Source of the DNA: JACRIM01 sp038042195
GTDB lineage: Bacteria > Planctomycetota > Phycisphaerae > UBA1845 > UTPLA1
NCBI GenBank assembly: GCA_038042195.1
Contig: JBBTET010000007.1
Location: 1-64,000, forward strand
DNA length: 64,000 nucleotides
Reading direction: 5' to 3'
Below are positions 33,103-41,012 of this stretch, in pieces. The notes below the pieces were generated by a model. It did no database searches, was not told where the DNA came from, and saw only the letters and a list, made by a program, of their open reading frames with translations. Numbering within the stretch: position 1 is the stretch's first letter; the number at the start of each line of letters is the position of its first letter. The position numbers were made by a program, and so were the translations under genes.

Positions 33103-33978
33103 ATCGGGAACCGCGCTCGCCGTCGCGCGTCCTCGGAGTCGGCCGGGAAACACCCACTTGGCCCCCAGCGCCCCCGCATACCCCGGCCCCGCGAGCACGA
33201 TGGTGGTCGCCCCCGCCGGTAGGCTTGGTGAGTAGCTGATCGCCAGCCCGCCCGAAGTGAGGCCGATCCCAATGAGCGTCGAGATCACCATCATTTGGAA
33301 CAGCGTTCGCGCGAAGAACCCCGCCACCGCCGCCGGCAGCGTGAGCAGGGCGATCACCATGATGATGCCGACCACCTTGAGGAGCACAACCACGGTGAGC
33401 GCCGTGAGCACGAGCAGCATAAGGTAGTACAGCTCCACGCGAATCCCGCGCAGCCGGGCGAACTCCTCGTCGAAGCAGACCGCGAGGAATCGGTCGTAGA
33501 AGAGAAGACCGAGCGTCACGATCACCGCGTCCAGCGCCGCCGTCAGCCACAAGTCCTGCGGCGACACGAGCAGGATGCTGCCGAACAGATAGCCCGTCAG
33601 GTCTTCGTTGTAGCCCGGCGTCTGCGAGATGTAGAGCACGCCGATGGCCATGCCGACCGACCAGATGGCGCTGATGACCGTGTCCTCGCGCTGTTTGGCC
33701 CGAAGGCTCACCCACCCGATGATCATCGCCGACGCCACGGCCGCGACCGACGCCCCAAGGAGCGGATGGCACCACGCCCAGCCGTGCGTGACCTGGTAGT
33801 ACTTCGCCGCGCCGAGTCCGCCGAGCACGCAATGGGCCACGGCCCCGGCAATGGACGTGATTCGTCGACTCACGACGTACGTCCCGATCACGCCGCATGC
33901 GATGCTGGCGAGGATGCCCATGAGCAGGGCATTCTGCAGGAGAGGCAGCGTTCGCAGGGCTTGGAAGAACTCGGTCAT
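33079..33978 (-). CDS. znuB: Zinc/metal ABC transporter permease
   Basis: A 299-residue integral membrane permease of the ABC-3 family that moves Zn2+ (or Mn2+) inward with ZnuA and ZnuC. About eight hydrophobic spans are visible. Family segments are LLQNALLMGILASIACGVIG, SRRITSIAGAVAHCVLGG, IWSVGMAIGVLYIS, LRGIRVELYYLMLLVLTALT and KVVGIIMVIALLTLPAAVA. The C-terminal ~25 residues (RGRATASAVPDSGAGRGN) are a low-complexity tail entering repeat DNA. It is the last gene of the znuA-znuC-znuB operon, 15 bases after znuC. Confidence 0.92.
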   Translation of the reverse strand: MTEFFQALRTLPLLQNALLMGILASIACGVIGTYVVSRRITSIAGAVAHCVLGGLGAAKYYQVTHGWAWCHPLLGASVAAVASAMIIGWVSLRAKQREDTVISAIWSVGMAIGVLYISQTPGYNEDLTGYLFGSILLVSPQDLWLTAALDAVIVTLGLLFYDRFLAVCFDEEFARLRGIRVELYYLMLLVLTALTVVVLLKVVGIIMVIALLTLPAAVAGFFARTLFQMMVISTLIGIGLTSGGLAISYSPSLPAGATTIVLAGPGYAGALGAKWVFPGRLRGRATASAVPDSGAGRGN

Positions 33979-33993
33979 GGATGCATTGTGCCT

Positions 33994-34752
33994 TTAATGA
34001 TGATGGTGTCCGTCGTGATCGTGGTGATGGTGATGCACCATGGCCACGTCGCTGCCATAGAGTTCGGCGATGGTCTTGCCGCTGAGGGCGCTGGCCGGGT
34101 GCTCGGAGACCGTACGGTTCACGCAGACCACCGTCCGCACGAAGGTGGAGACGAACCCGACATCGTGCGAGACGAGCACGACGGTGAGACGTTTGCTCAA
34201 TTCCGTCAGCAAGTCATAAAAATTATCCTGCACCGCCATGTCGAGGTTCGAGGTCGGTTCATCGAGCAGCAGCAACTCCGGCTCGCAGGCCAGCGCCCGC
34301 GCGATGAGTACGCGCTGGCGTTGTCCGCCGGAGAGCGCTGAGAAGGGCCGCTTGTAATACGCATCGAGGCGCACTTCCTTCAGCGACTGCATGGCGACAT
34401 CCACATCATGCCGACGATACGGGCCGATGGGTGAGCCGGTCCCCAGCCGCCCCATGAGCACGACATCCATGACATCAACGGGAAAATGCGGATCGAGCTG
34501 TGCGTACTGCGGCATGTAGCCGACGCGCCGTCGAGCCTTTTCCGGCGGCAGACCGAACACGCGAATCATCCCGCGCCTCGGTTGCAGCAATCCGAGGATC
34601 AGCTTGAGCAGCGTTGTCTTGCCGCCGCCGTTGGGCCCGACGAAGCTGACCAGGTCGCGTTCCCCGATGACGAGGTTGACGTTCTCCAGCACCAGGTCGG
34701 CGTCGTAGCCGAAGTCGAGGCCGGTGGCGGAAATGACGCTGCCCTCAGCCAC
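33994..34752 (-). CDS. znuC: Zinc/metal ABC transporter ATP-binding protein
   Basis: A 252-residue ATPase: Walker A VGPNGGGKTTLLKLIL, Q-loop GYMPQYAQLD, signature SALSGGQRQRVLIARAL, Walker B LLLLDEPTSNLD and the switch His in VLVSHDVGF. It energises ZnuB. The GTG at 34752 is chosen because GGGAGG lies 6 bases upstream and it overlaps the znuA stop by 8 bases, a coupling arrangement; a TTG 24 bases earlier is the alternative. The C-terminus is a His cluster (MVHHHHHDHDGHHHH), probably a zinc-buffering or sensing tail, unusual for the ATPase subunit. Confidence 0.93.
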   Translation of the reverse strand: MAEGSVISATGLDFGYDADLVLENVNLVIGERDLVSFVGPNGGGKTTLLKLILGLLQPRRGMIRVFGLPPEKARRRVGYMPQYAQLDPHFPVDVMDVVLMGRLGTGSPIGPYRRHDVDVAMQSLKEVRLDAYYKRPFSALSGGQRQRVLIARALACEPELLLLDEPTSNLDMAVQDNFYDLLTELSKRLTVVLVSHDVGFVSTFVRTVVCVNRTVSEHPASALSGKTIAELYGSDVAMVHHHHHDHDGHHHH

Positions 34753-35668
34753 GAGTCGCCTCCCGTGACTGACCAAGTGCCTTGCTCACCTCGCGGGCCA
34801 TGGATTCCATGTTGCTCAGGTAGTCCACCGCCATGGGGTCGAGCGGCACCACCGCGCCGCCGATGGCGTCTGCGATGATCTTGGCCCCCGCCGTCGGGAA
34901 CTGTGGCTGCACGAAGATGAGCTTCACGCCGGCCTGCTTGGCGCGGTTGATGAGGCTGTCGATCCGTTTCATGCTCGGCTCCTTGCCCTCCTCCTCGACG
35001 GCGACCTGTTTCAGGCCGTAGGCGTCGGCAAAGTAGCCATAGGCCGGGTGAAAGACGAAGAACTCGCGGCCCTTCAATGGGGCAAGTACCTGCGTGAGTT
35101 TCCCGTCGAGCGCGGTAAGGTCGGCTTCGAATGCCTTCAGGTTGGCATCGAACTCCGCTCGATGTTCCGGAGCAACAGCGCACAACCCGTCGCGAATGTT
35201 CCGAGCCTGAAGCATGACCAGCTTGGGGTCGAGCCAGATGTGCGGGTCTTTGGAGCCTTCGTGTGAATGATCGTGCCCTTCCTCGTGGCAGGCCTCAGCC
35301 GCATCGCGAAGGCGCACGCCCTGCGACGTGTCAATGATGCGCAGGTCACCGATGGAACTCTGAATCTTGTCGATCAGGCCGCGCTCAATGGGCAGGCCGA
35401 TCCGAAAGAAAACTCGGGCGCTGGATAACTCCTGAATCTGACGCGGCGTTGGTTCGTAGCTGTGATGTGATTGCCCCGGACCGACGAGGATACCGACATC
35501 GACTCGATCACCACCGACGCGCTTCACAAAGTACGACTGCGGCGCGATGGTGACGAAGACTTTCATCACGCCGGGTCGGGTCGTCGTCAGCGGTCGCGGG
35601 GTCGCGTCGCAGGCCGTGCCGAGGAACAGCGCGACAATGGAACAGGCGAAGTTTTTTTTCGTCGGCAT
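34745..35668 (-). CDS. znuA: Zinc-binding lipoprotein of the ABC transporter
   Basis: A 307-residue substrate-binding protein. A signal with lipobox (VALFLGTAC, Cys20) tethers it to the membrane. Metal ligands of the family are seen in PGQSHHSYEPTP, in HIWLDPKLVMLQARNI preceded by the His-rich loop CHEEGHDHSHEGSKDPH, in FVFHPAYGYFADAYGL and near DPMAVDYLSNM. The His-rich loop marks zinc rather than manganese. It captures periplasmic Zn2+ and hands it to ZnuB. The operon is preceded by a palindrome typical of Fur/Zur-family sites. No clear SD at the ATG 35668. Confidence 0.93.
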   Translation of the reverse strand: MPTKKNFACSIVALFLGTACDATPRPLTTTRPGVMKVFVTIAPQSYFVKRVGGDRVDVGILVGPGQSHHSYEPTPRQIQELSSARVFFRIGLPIERGLIDKIQSSIGDLRIIDTSQGVRLRDAAEACHEEGHDHSHEGSKDPHIWLDPKLVMLQARNIRDGLCAVAPEHRAEFDANLKAFEADLTALDGKLTQVLAPLKGREFFVFHPAYGYFADAYGLKQVAVEEEGKEPSMKRIDSLINRAKQAGVKLIFVQPQFPTAGAKIIADAIGGAVVPLDPMAVDYLSNMESMAREVSKALGQSREATRG

Positions 35669-35715
35669 GGTCGGCGTCGGTTTCCGGCATCATTGCTGCG
35701 GCGTGACTCACAGGA

Positions 35716-35743
35716 GTATTACATTGTAATACACGCCGGTCAA
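35716..35743 (-). promoter_or_regulatory. znuA promoter with Zur-type operator
   Basis: On the minus strand TTGACC (35743-35738), a 16-base spacer and TAATAC (35721-35716) form a promoter. The perfect palindrome GTATTAC-ATT-GTAATAC (35716-35732) covers the -10 and half the spacer, 48 bases before the znuA ATG. Fur-family zinc regulators bind such AT-rich palindromes and repress when zinc is plentiful. The regulator gene is not in the window. Confidence 0.75.
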
Positions 35744-35808
35744 CGCCGCGATTCCACAAGACACCCGACGTGCCGAGTGGGTCCGAATAACAAAGTTGCT
35801 CGTGGTGT

Positions 35809-35849
35809 AAAAAAGCCGAAACGGGCCGGCCATCGCCGTAACCCGTTTC
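35809..35849 (-). terminator. Terminator of the FlgM-like gene
   Basis: A perfect 8-bp stem GAAACGGG (35818-35825) with CCCGTTTC (35842-35849), followed on the minus strand by GGCTTTTTT. It lies 63 bases after the stop codon. Confidence 0.7.
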
Positions 35850-35912
35850 AACCGCACATCCATGTGGAGGAGAGAGAACCGCCGTGATACGCATCACGGC
35901 GTAAGGAGTATG

Positions 35913-36194
35913 TTACAAAGCCGCGAGTACTTTCTCCGTCGCGACGATCAGTTTCTCATCTGTTTCATACGTCCCCTGCTCAATCTGGTTCCGGACGGCG
36001 ACGATTCGCCTGGCCCGGGATTCGGGCAGTTCGGCCAGTTGATTCAGGAAGGTGGCCAACTCGGAGATTTCGACGCGATCATCGAGGGTGGCCGTGGAAC
36101 CGCCCAAGTCTGTCGAGCGGCGGAGCGACTGATTGACGAACTCGCGCAACGTTCCTGACGTTGCCGTGGTTCCCAGTGAGTTGATATCGTTCAT
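35913..36194 (-). CDS. FlgM-like anti-sigma-28 factor
   Basis: A 93-residue protein. The C-terminal half (VEISELATFLNQLAELPESR, RRIVAVRNQIEQGTYETDEK, LIVATEKVLAAL) matches the FlgM pattern of a conserved R-x-E/D-x-V-x-x-I-x-x-G-x-Y segment followed by a terminal helix. FlgM holds the flagellar sigma factor until the hook is complete and is then exported. The N-terminal ~40 residues are polar and probably disordered, as in FlgM. No flagellar gene is adjacent, so it is either a distant member of the flagellar regulon or serves another sigma factor. It is monocistronic with its own terminator. Confidence 0.7.
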   Translation of the reverse strand: MNDINSLGTTATSGTLREFVNQSLRRSTDLGGSTATLDDRVEISELATFLNQLAELPESRARRIVAVRNQIEQGTYETDEKLIVATEKVLAAL

Positions 36195-36640
36195 CGTTGA
36201 CCTCTCTTCGCTCCGTTCTAGGACTCCATCCCCAAGCTACGGAGCAGACTCGTTACTGGTTCGCACCGCCAAGACTGAAATCGGACTTTTCTTCTCAGAC
36301 GTTCTTGGCGGCGAGCTACCAGGGCTGTTTCTCAATACTGTCTTCACTCCTAATATCGGCATGGCCGGTAGCACCCCATCACGAAATCCACCACTGCCAC
36401 AACATCTAGCGAATGCAGAACTTGCGCAGCGTGACCATATCTAAAGCAGTTTCTGCGCGATTATCGGGCTATTGATGGAATCCCCCGCAAATAAGACACT
36501 TATGGACGAGCGGCCACAAACACAGCCTGTGAGTTTTGCCGGTGCTCGTTTTTGGACCTCTCCATATGTAGTGGTATGCACTTCAACGGGGACCGATTGA
36601 ATCCCCGACATTCCTGTGTCCGTGCGACGCTGCAACAAAG
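36195..36640. other. Intergenic stretch without a recognised gene
   Basis: Frames at 36133-36444 (plus) and 36441-36845 (minus) lack start signals and conserved features. It presumably holds the promoters of the FlgM-like gene and of the GltD/PreT-like gene. No repeats or structured RNA were recognised. Confidence 0.4.
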
Positions 36641-36641
36641 G

Positions 36642-36647
36642 TATAAT
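36642..36647 (+). promoter_or_regulatory. -10 box six bases before the GltD/PreT-like start codon
   Basis: A perfect TATAAT ending 6 bases before the ATG at 36654. Transcription would begin on or very near the A of the start codon, implying a leaderless mRNA. The -35 region is not well conserved. Confidence 0.5.
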
Positions 36648-36653
36648 CGCCCC

Positions 36654-37988
36654 ATGGCCAATCCATTGCCCACCTCCGAACGGGCCGCGCAGCTCGCGGC
36701 GAACTTCGCGGAACTCGAACCGCGCTACACGCCTGACGAGTCTGTCGCAGAGGCATCGCGGTGTTTGTTTTGTTACGACGCACCTTGCACCCGTGCCTGC
36801 CCGACGCACATCGACGTGCCGAAGTTCATCCGCCAGATACTGCACAAGAGTCCGGTCGGGGCGGCCGAGACGATTCTCGCATCCAACATCTTCGGCGGCT
36901 CGTGCGCGCGGGCCTGTCCCACCGAAGTCCTTTGCGAAGGCGCGTGCGTTGACAACACGCTGCTTAAGGAGCCGGTGCGCATCGGCCGGCTTCAGCGCTT
37001 CGCATGCGACGTGGCCACGGACAAAGGCATCTCATTCTTCGAGGCTGCGCCACCCACGGGGAAGAAGGTCGCCATCATCGGCGCGGGGCCGGCCGGCCTG
37101 ACCTGCGCCCATGAGCTTCGCAAGCGCGGCCACGGCGTCACCATTTTTGAAGCACGCGAGATGCCCGGCGGCATCAACACCTACGGCATCGCGTATTACA
37201 AGTACGGCACGAAGTTCGCGCTCGGTGAAGTTGAGCGCGTCATGCAGATCGGCGGCATCGACCTTCGCCTCAACTCGCCCGTCAGCGGCGCGCAGATCGC
37301 GCAACTCATCCACGATCACGACGCCGTCTTTCTTGCGCTCGGCCTTGGGAAAACGTCGTCGCTCGGCATCGACGGCGAGACACTCTCCGGCGTGTGGGAG
37401 GCCCTCGACTTTATTTTTCAGACGCACATGATGCCGTTGGAGAAATGTGAGATCGGTCGCCGCGTCATCGTCATCGGCGGCGGCAACACGGCCGTCGACG
37501 TCGCCACGGCGGCGGTGCGACTCGGCGCGGAGCATGTCACCATCGCCTATCGACGCACGGCCGAGGCGATGCCGGCGTTCGCCTATGAATACGAACTTGC
37601 CAAGTCTGACGGTATCCATTGGGAGTTCTCAGCGGCTCCGCTTCGCATCGTCGGCGACGGCGGCCGGGCGACCGGAGTGGAGTTTGCCCGCACGAAGCTC
37701 GTCGGCGAGGGGCGTGATGCGAAACTTGAACACGTCCCCGGCGCGAACTTCACGCTGCACGCCGACATGATCATCAAGGCCCTCGGCCAGGAGCCGCTCG
37801 TCGAACTGGTCGCGGCCTTGCCGAGTTTGAAGGTGCAGAAGGGGCGAATCATCGTGGACCCATCGACCGGGGCGACGAGCGTCCCAAAGCTTTTCGCCGG
37901 CGGCGACTGCACGAGCAAGGGTGCGGAAGTCGTGGACGCCGTGCAGGAAGGCAAGATCGCGGCGGCCGGTATTCATGCGGCGATGTGA
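36654..37988 (+). CDS. GltD/PreT-like FAD-dependent NAD(P) oxidoreductase
   Basis: A 444-residue cytoplasmic flavoprotein. Residues about 35-120 hold two cysteine clusters for [4Fe-4S] centres (ASRCLFCYDAPCTRACPTHID and GGSCARACPTEVLCEGACV). A FAD site follows (KVAIIGAGPAGLTCAHELRK, near residue 137), then an NAD(P) site (RVIVIGGGNTAVDVATAAVR, near residue 272) and the C-terminal LFAGGDCTSKGAEVVDAVQEG. The CLFCxDAPCxxACPTxIDVPxFI pattern is closer to PreT, the electron-input subunit of NAD-dependent dihydropyrimidine dehydrogenase, than to GltD. Neither preA nor gltB is adjacent, so the partner is unknown. The leader appears absent (see the -10 box). Confidence 0.85.
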   Translation: MANPLPTSERAAQLAANFAELEPRYTPDESVAEASRCLFCYDAPCTRACPTHIDVPKFIRQILHKSPVGAAETILASNIFGGSCARACPTEVLCEGACVDNTLLKEPVRIGRLQRFACDVATDKGISFFEAAPPTGKKVAIIGAGPAGLTCAHELRKRGHGVTIFEAREMPGGINTYGIAYYKYGTKFALGEVERVMQIGGIDLRLNSPVSGAQIAQLIHDHDAVFLALGLGKTSSLGIDGETLSGVWEALDFIFQTHMMPLEKCEIGRRVIVIGGGNTAVDVATAAVRLGAEHVTIAYRRTAEAMPAFAYEYELAKSDGIHWEFSAAPLRIVGDGGRATGVEFARTKLVGEGRDAKLEHVPGANFTLHADMIIKALGQEPLVELVAALPSLKVQKGRIIVDPSTGATSVPKLFAGGDCTSKGAEVVDAVQEGKIAAAGIHAAM

Positions 37989-38020
37989 CTGTTCTGGAGC
38001 GATCAGCGACCCCTACTACG

Positions 38021-38049
38021 TTGACGAAACCGCCTTCCAACGCTCTAAT
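38021..38049 (+). promoter_or_regulatory. Promoter of tRNA-Met
   Basis: TTGACG at 38021-38026, a 17-base spacer, TCTAAT at 38044-38049, 13 bases before the tRNA. Five of six bases match the consensus in each box. Confidence 0.7.
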
Positions 38050-38061
38050 AAAGGACATCAC

Positions 38062-38134
38062 AGCGGCGTAGCTCAGTTGGCAGAGCAAGGGATTCATAAG
38101 CCCTGGGTCGCCGGTTCAACTCCGGCCGCCGCTA
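38062..38134 (+). tRNA. tRNA-Met (CAT, elongator type)
   Basis: Acceptor stem AGCGGCG/CGCCGCT, D-arm TAGCTCAGTTGGCAGAGC, anticodon loop TTCATAA (CAT), T-arm GCCGG-TTCAACT-CCGGC, discriminator A, no encoded CCA. The A1-T72 pair argues against an initiator. A lysidine-modified tRNA-Ile2 is possible but the sequence looks more like Met. Confidence 0.93.
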
Positions 38135-38224
38135 GTTTCTTAAATTGACACCAAGTCGCTGGTGAGGCGGCAATACTCCGTATCGGTTGGCGTTTGGCTG
38201 GTCAGGGGGAGGAGTCGGGAATCC

Positions 38225-39382
38225 ATGACCAATCCGCGCACTCTGAATGCCCTTGCCTGTAGCCTGTCGTTCATGATTCTCTCGCGCACTGCTTCCGCTC
38301 AAGTGACGCCGACCTTTAACGATGTGATCTTCGCCACTGTCCCGCGCGATGCCGGTGGAACTGTTGACGTCATGCTCGACATTTATCTTCCCGCGACCGG
38401 TGGACCGTGGCCGCTCGTCCTTTGGATTCATGGCGGCGGTTGGCAAGGCGGCACGCATAACGGGGCACCAGGATCAACAAGTCTCTTTCTCAACTCCGGG
38501 ATCGCCGTCGCCAGCACAAGCTACCGCCTGAGCGGGGATGCCATCTTTCCCGCGCAGATTCATGACGTGAAAGGCGCGGTGCGCTACCTGCGCGCCAATG
38601 CCGCGACATACAACCTCGACCCCACGCGATTTGGCTGTTGGGGAAGCTCGGCCGGCGGGCATCTCTCGGCTCTACTTGCCACATCCGGCAATGTGGCCGC
38701 GTTGGAAGGAACCTCCGGCGGCAATCTCGGCTTCTCCAGTCGCGTGCAGGCGGCGGCGGATTACTTCGGGCCGACAGATATTCTGCACATGAATGAGGAC
38801 ATCACCACGCCGCCGGGTGGATTCGACCATGACGATCCGAATTCCCCTGAATCAAACCTTGTGGGCTGGGATGATCCCGGACAAGGACTCGCGGACATCA
38901 AAGCGAATCTATCCAATCCGAATCCCCCGTACCCGGCGCTGGTGGCGCTCTGCAATCAGGTGAACCCCCTCACGTGGCTCTCCGCCGATGATCCCCCGAT
39001 CTTCATCGGCCACGGAACGAACGATTCATCCGTCCCGATGAATCAAAGTGTGCGATTGGCCGACGCGATGTTGAGCAATGCCCTGTTCCACGATTTTCGC
39101 ATCATCCCCGCGGCGGGCCACGGCTTCCTTGGTGCCGACACGGAGGTGTCAGTGCGGAGTTTCTTCATTGCTCAGTTCACTGACCCGGTGGTGACCGGTG
39201 ACGCTGATTGCAATGGAGTTTTGGATATGGCCGACCTCGCCCACTTTGCTCAACGACTTGTGAATCCCGCCGGCTACGACGCAGCCCATCTGGGTTGCAA
39301 CACGATCAACTGCGACATCAATCACGACGGCCGCACCGACGGACGTGATGTGAACGCGATGATCGACCTGCTGATGCCTTAG
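38225..39382 (+). CDS. Secreted alpha/beta-hydrolase (BD-FAE/carboxylesterase type) with dockerin-like tail
   Basis: A 385-residue exported esterase. The ATG at 38225 gives a signal peptide (LNALACSLSFMILSRTASAQ). The hydrolase domain has the HGGGWQGGT oxyanion loop, the nucleophile elbow GCWGSSAGGHLSAL, an acid in IFIGHGTNDSSVPMN and the histidine in PAAGHGF. This is the hormone-sensitive-lipase or feruloyl/acetyl-xylan-esterase-like lineage, so plant-polysaccharide esters are likely substrates. The C-terminus carries a two-part dockerin-like module (GDADCNGVLDMADLAHF ... CDINHDGRTDGRDVNAM) with calcium-loop aspartates, typical of planctomycete secreted proteins. It starts 91 bases after tRNA-Met. 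Confidence 0.88.
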   Translation: MTNPRTLNALACSLSFMILSRTASAQVTPTFNDVIFATVPRDAGGTVDVMLDIYLPATGGPWPLVLWIHGGGWQGGTHNGAPGSTSLFLNSGIAVASTSYRLSGDAIFPAQIHDVKGAVRYLRANAATYNLDPTRFGCWGSSAGGHLSALLATSGNVAALEGTSGGNLGFSSRVQAAADYFGPTDILHMNEDITTPPGGFDHDDPNSPESNLVGWDDPGQGLADIKANLSNPNPPYPALVALCNQVNPLTWLSADDPPIFIGHGTNDSSVPMNQSVRLADAMLSNALFHDFRIIPAAGHGFLGADTEVSVRSFFIAQFTDPVVTGDADCNGVLDMADLAHFAQRLVNPAGYDAAHLGCNTINCDINHDGRTDGRDVNAMIDLLMP

Positions 39383-39386
39383 CTCG

Positions 39387-39854
39387 TTATGTCAGTTTCA
39401 ATTCCAAGTAGCGCACGCCCGGAATCGGGTTGTAGACATACGGCTCCGTGTCCTTGAAGCCCAACGCCTCATAGATGCGAATCGCCGATTGCATGGTCGG
39501 CACGGTATCGAGCCGCATTTGCGTGTATTCCGCGAACTTCGCTTCATCGATGATCGTGTTCGCCATGGCCTCGCCGATTCGCTTTCCGCGAAAGGCCGGA
39601 CGAACGTAGAACCGCTTCATCTCGCATATGCCGTCGCCCAGCTTCTTCATTGCCACGCAGCCGGCCACGTCGTCGGCCCACCGCGCTATGAGAATGCGGC
39701 CATCCGGCGGTGCATAGAACCCCGGCAATTCCGCCATCTCCCGGTCGAAGTCCTGGAAGCACAGATGAAACCCCAGCGACTCGGCATACTCGCGGAAGAG
39801 CACACGAATGTGCGACAGGTCCGGTTCATCGTGTGCCGCGGTGATTTGCAACAT
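39387..39854 (-). CDS. GNAT-family N-acetyltransferase
   Basis: A 155-residue cytoplasmic acetyl-CoA-dependent transferase. The acetyl-CoA pyrophosphate loop is in RFYVRPAFRGKRIGEAMANT (R/Q-x-x-G-x-G/A variant), preceded by the beta-4 strand VAGCVAMKKLGDGICEMK and followed by MRLDTVPTMQSAIRIYEALGF and the C-terminal YLELKL strand. The acceptor substrate cannot be told. It is divergent from the D-2-hydroxyacid dehydrogenase gene with 55 bases between the starts. Confidence 0.88.
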   Translation of the reverse strand: MLQITAAHDEPDLSHIRVLFREYAESLGFHLCFQDFDREMAELPGFYAPPDGRILIARWADDVAGCVAMKKLGDGICEMKRFYVRPAFRGKRIGEAMANTIIDEAKFAEYTQMRLDTVPTMQSAIRIYEALGFKDTEPYVYNPIPGVRYLELKLT

Positions 39855-39909
39855 GAACTCGCCTCACGCCTTCGTCCTTGACCGCGCCTCTGGTAAACTT
39901 GCGATCCGT

Positions 39910-40881
39910 ATGAATGCCCGACACGTCTATGTCACCCGAATCATCCACGACGCCGGGATTGCCATGCTCACGCAGGCCGGTTTGGCTGTCAAAGTCGGCT
40001 CACTGAATCGGCCGCCCGATCATGACGAACTCGTTCGCCAAGCCGCCAAGCATGACGCCATCATCTGCCAGGTCGCGGATCGCATGGATGAGGCTGTGCT
40101 TCAATCCGCACACGGTCGATGCCGCATTGTGGCCGCATGCACCGCCGGCTTTGACAACATTGATGTCCGCGCCGCGAAGCGCCTTGGCATCCTCATCACC
40201 AATACGCCCGACGTCCTCACCGAAGCCACGGCCGATCTGACGTGGGCCTTGCTCCTGGCGACCGCCCGTCGAACGGGTGAGGCGGAGCGGCTGCTCCGCG
40301 CCGGAGCCTGGCGTGGCTGGAACATGCTGGAGTTTCTTGGGGCGGATGTGCATGGGCGGACACTGGGCATTGTCGGCGCAGGGCGGATTGGAACGGCCGT
40401 GGCCCGGCGCGCGACGGGGTTCGGCATGACGATTCTTTACGCCGGACGGTCGGACCACCCGGCCATGGCAGCACTCGGCGGGCGTCATGTGCCCTTGGTG
40501 GAACTAATGGAGTCGAGCGACTTTGTCTCACTGCACGTCCCCCTCACGTCCGAAACCCGCCACCTCATCGACGCCCGTGCGATCAGCCGCATGAAGCGCG
40601 ACGCCATTCTCATCAATACGGCGCGCGGCGACGTGGTCGATCAGGCGGCCTTGATCGAGGCCCTTCGCGCCGGTCAGATCGCCGGCGCGGGACTTGATGT
40701 GTATCAGAATGAGCCGCGAATCGCCCGTGACTTTTTCGACCTTCCCAACGTCGTCCTGCTGCCGCACATCGGGTCGGCCACGGAATCGACCCGGCGAAAA
40801 ATGGCTGAGACGGCGGCGGCCAATGTGATCGCCGTGCTTCGCGGTGAAAAGCCTTTGACGCCAGTGAATCTCGCGGGCTGA
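39910..40881 (+). CDS. D-2-hydroxyacid dehydrogenase (glyoxylate/hydroxypyruvate reductase-like)
   Basis: A 323-residue NAD(P)-dependent enzyme reducing 2-keto acids to D-2-hydroxy acids. The Rossmann motif is GRTLGIVGAGRIGTAVARR. Catalytic Arg is in LINTARGDVVDQAALIEAL, Glu in GAGLDVYQNEP and His in VVLLPHIGSATESTR. The spacing fits the glyoxylate reductase/GyaR subgroup better than SerA, since no ACT or ASB domain follows. The ATG at 39910 gives the standard N-terminus (MNARHVYVTRIIHDAG); the longer frame upstream overlaps the GNAT gene. Substrate is an inference. Confidence 0.9.
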   Translation: MNARHVYVTRIIHDAGIAMLTQAGLAVKVGSLNRPPDHDELVRQAAKHDAIICQVADRMDEAVLQSAHGRCRIVAACTAGFDNIDVRAAKRLGILITNTPDVLTEATADLTWALLLATARRTGEAERLLRAGAWRGWNMLEFLGADVHGRTLGIVGAGRIGTAVARRATGFGMTILYAGRSDHPAMAALGGRHVPLVELMESSDFVSLHVPLTSETRHLIDARAISRMKRDAILINTARGDVVDQAALIEALRAGQIAGAGLDVYQNEPRIARDFFDLPNVVLLPHIGSATESTRRKMAETAAANVIAVLRGEKPLTPVNLAG

Positions 40882-41012
40882 CTTCCGTCGAGCCACGCCT
40901 CGACTTGCTGTACCGACATTCGGGGGGGCCGTATCATAGGCAGGGGAACTCGGTGGGAACGTCCGGGGGCCTGCGAAGACGGCACGCATGGGCCGTTGCC
41001 TAAGAACAACCG

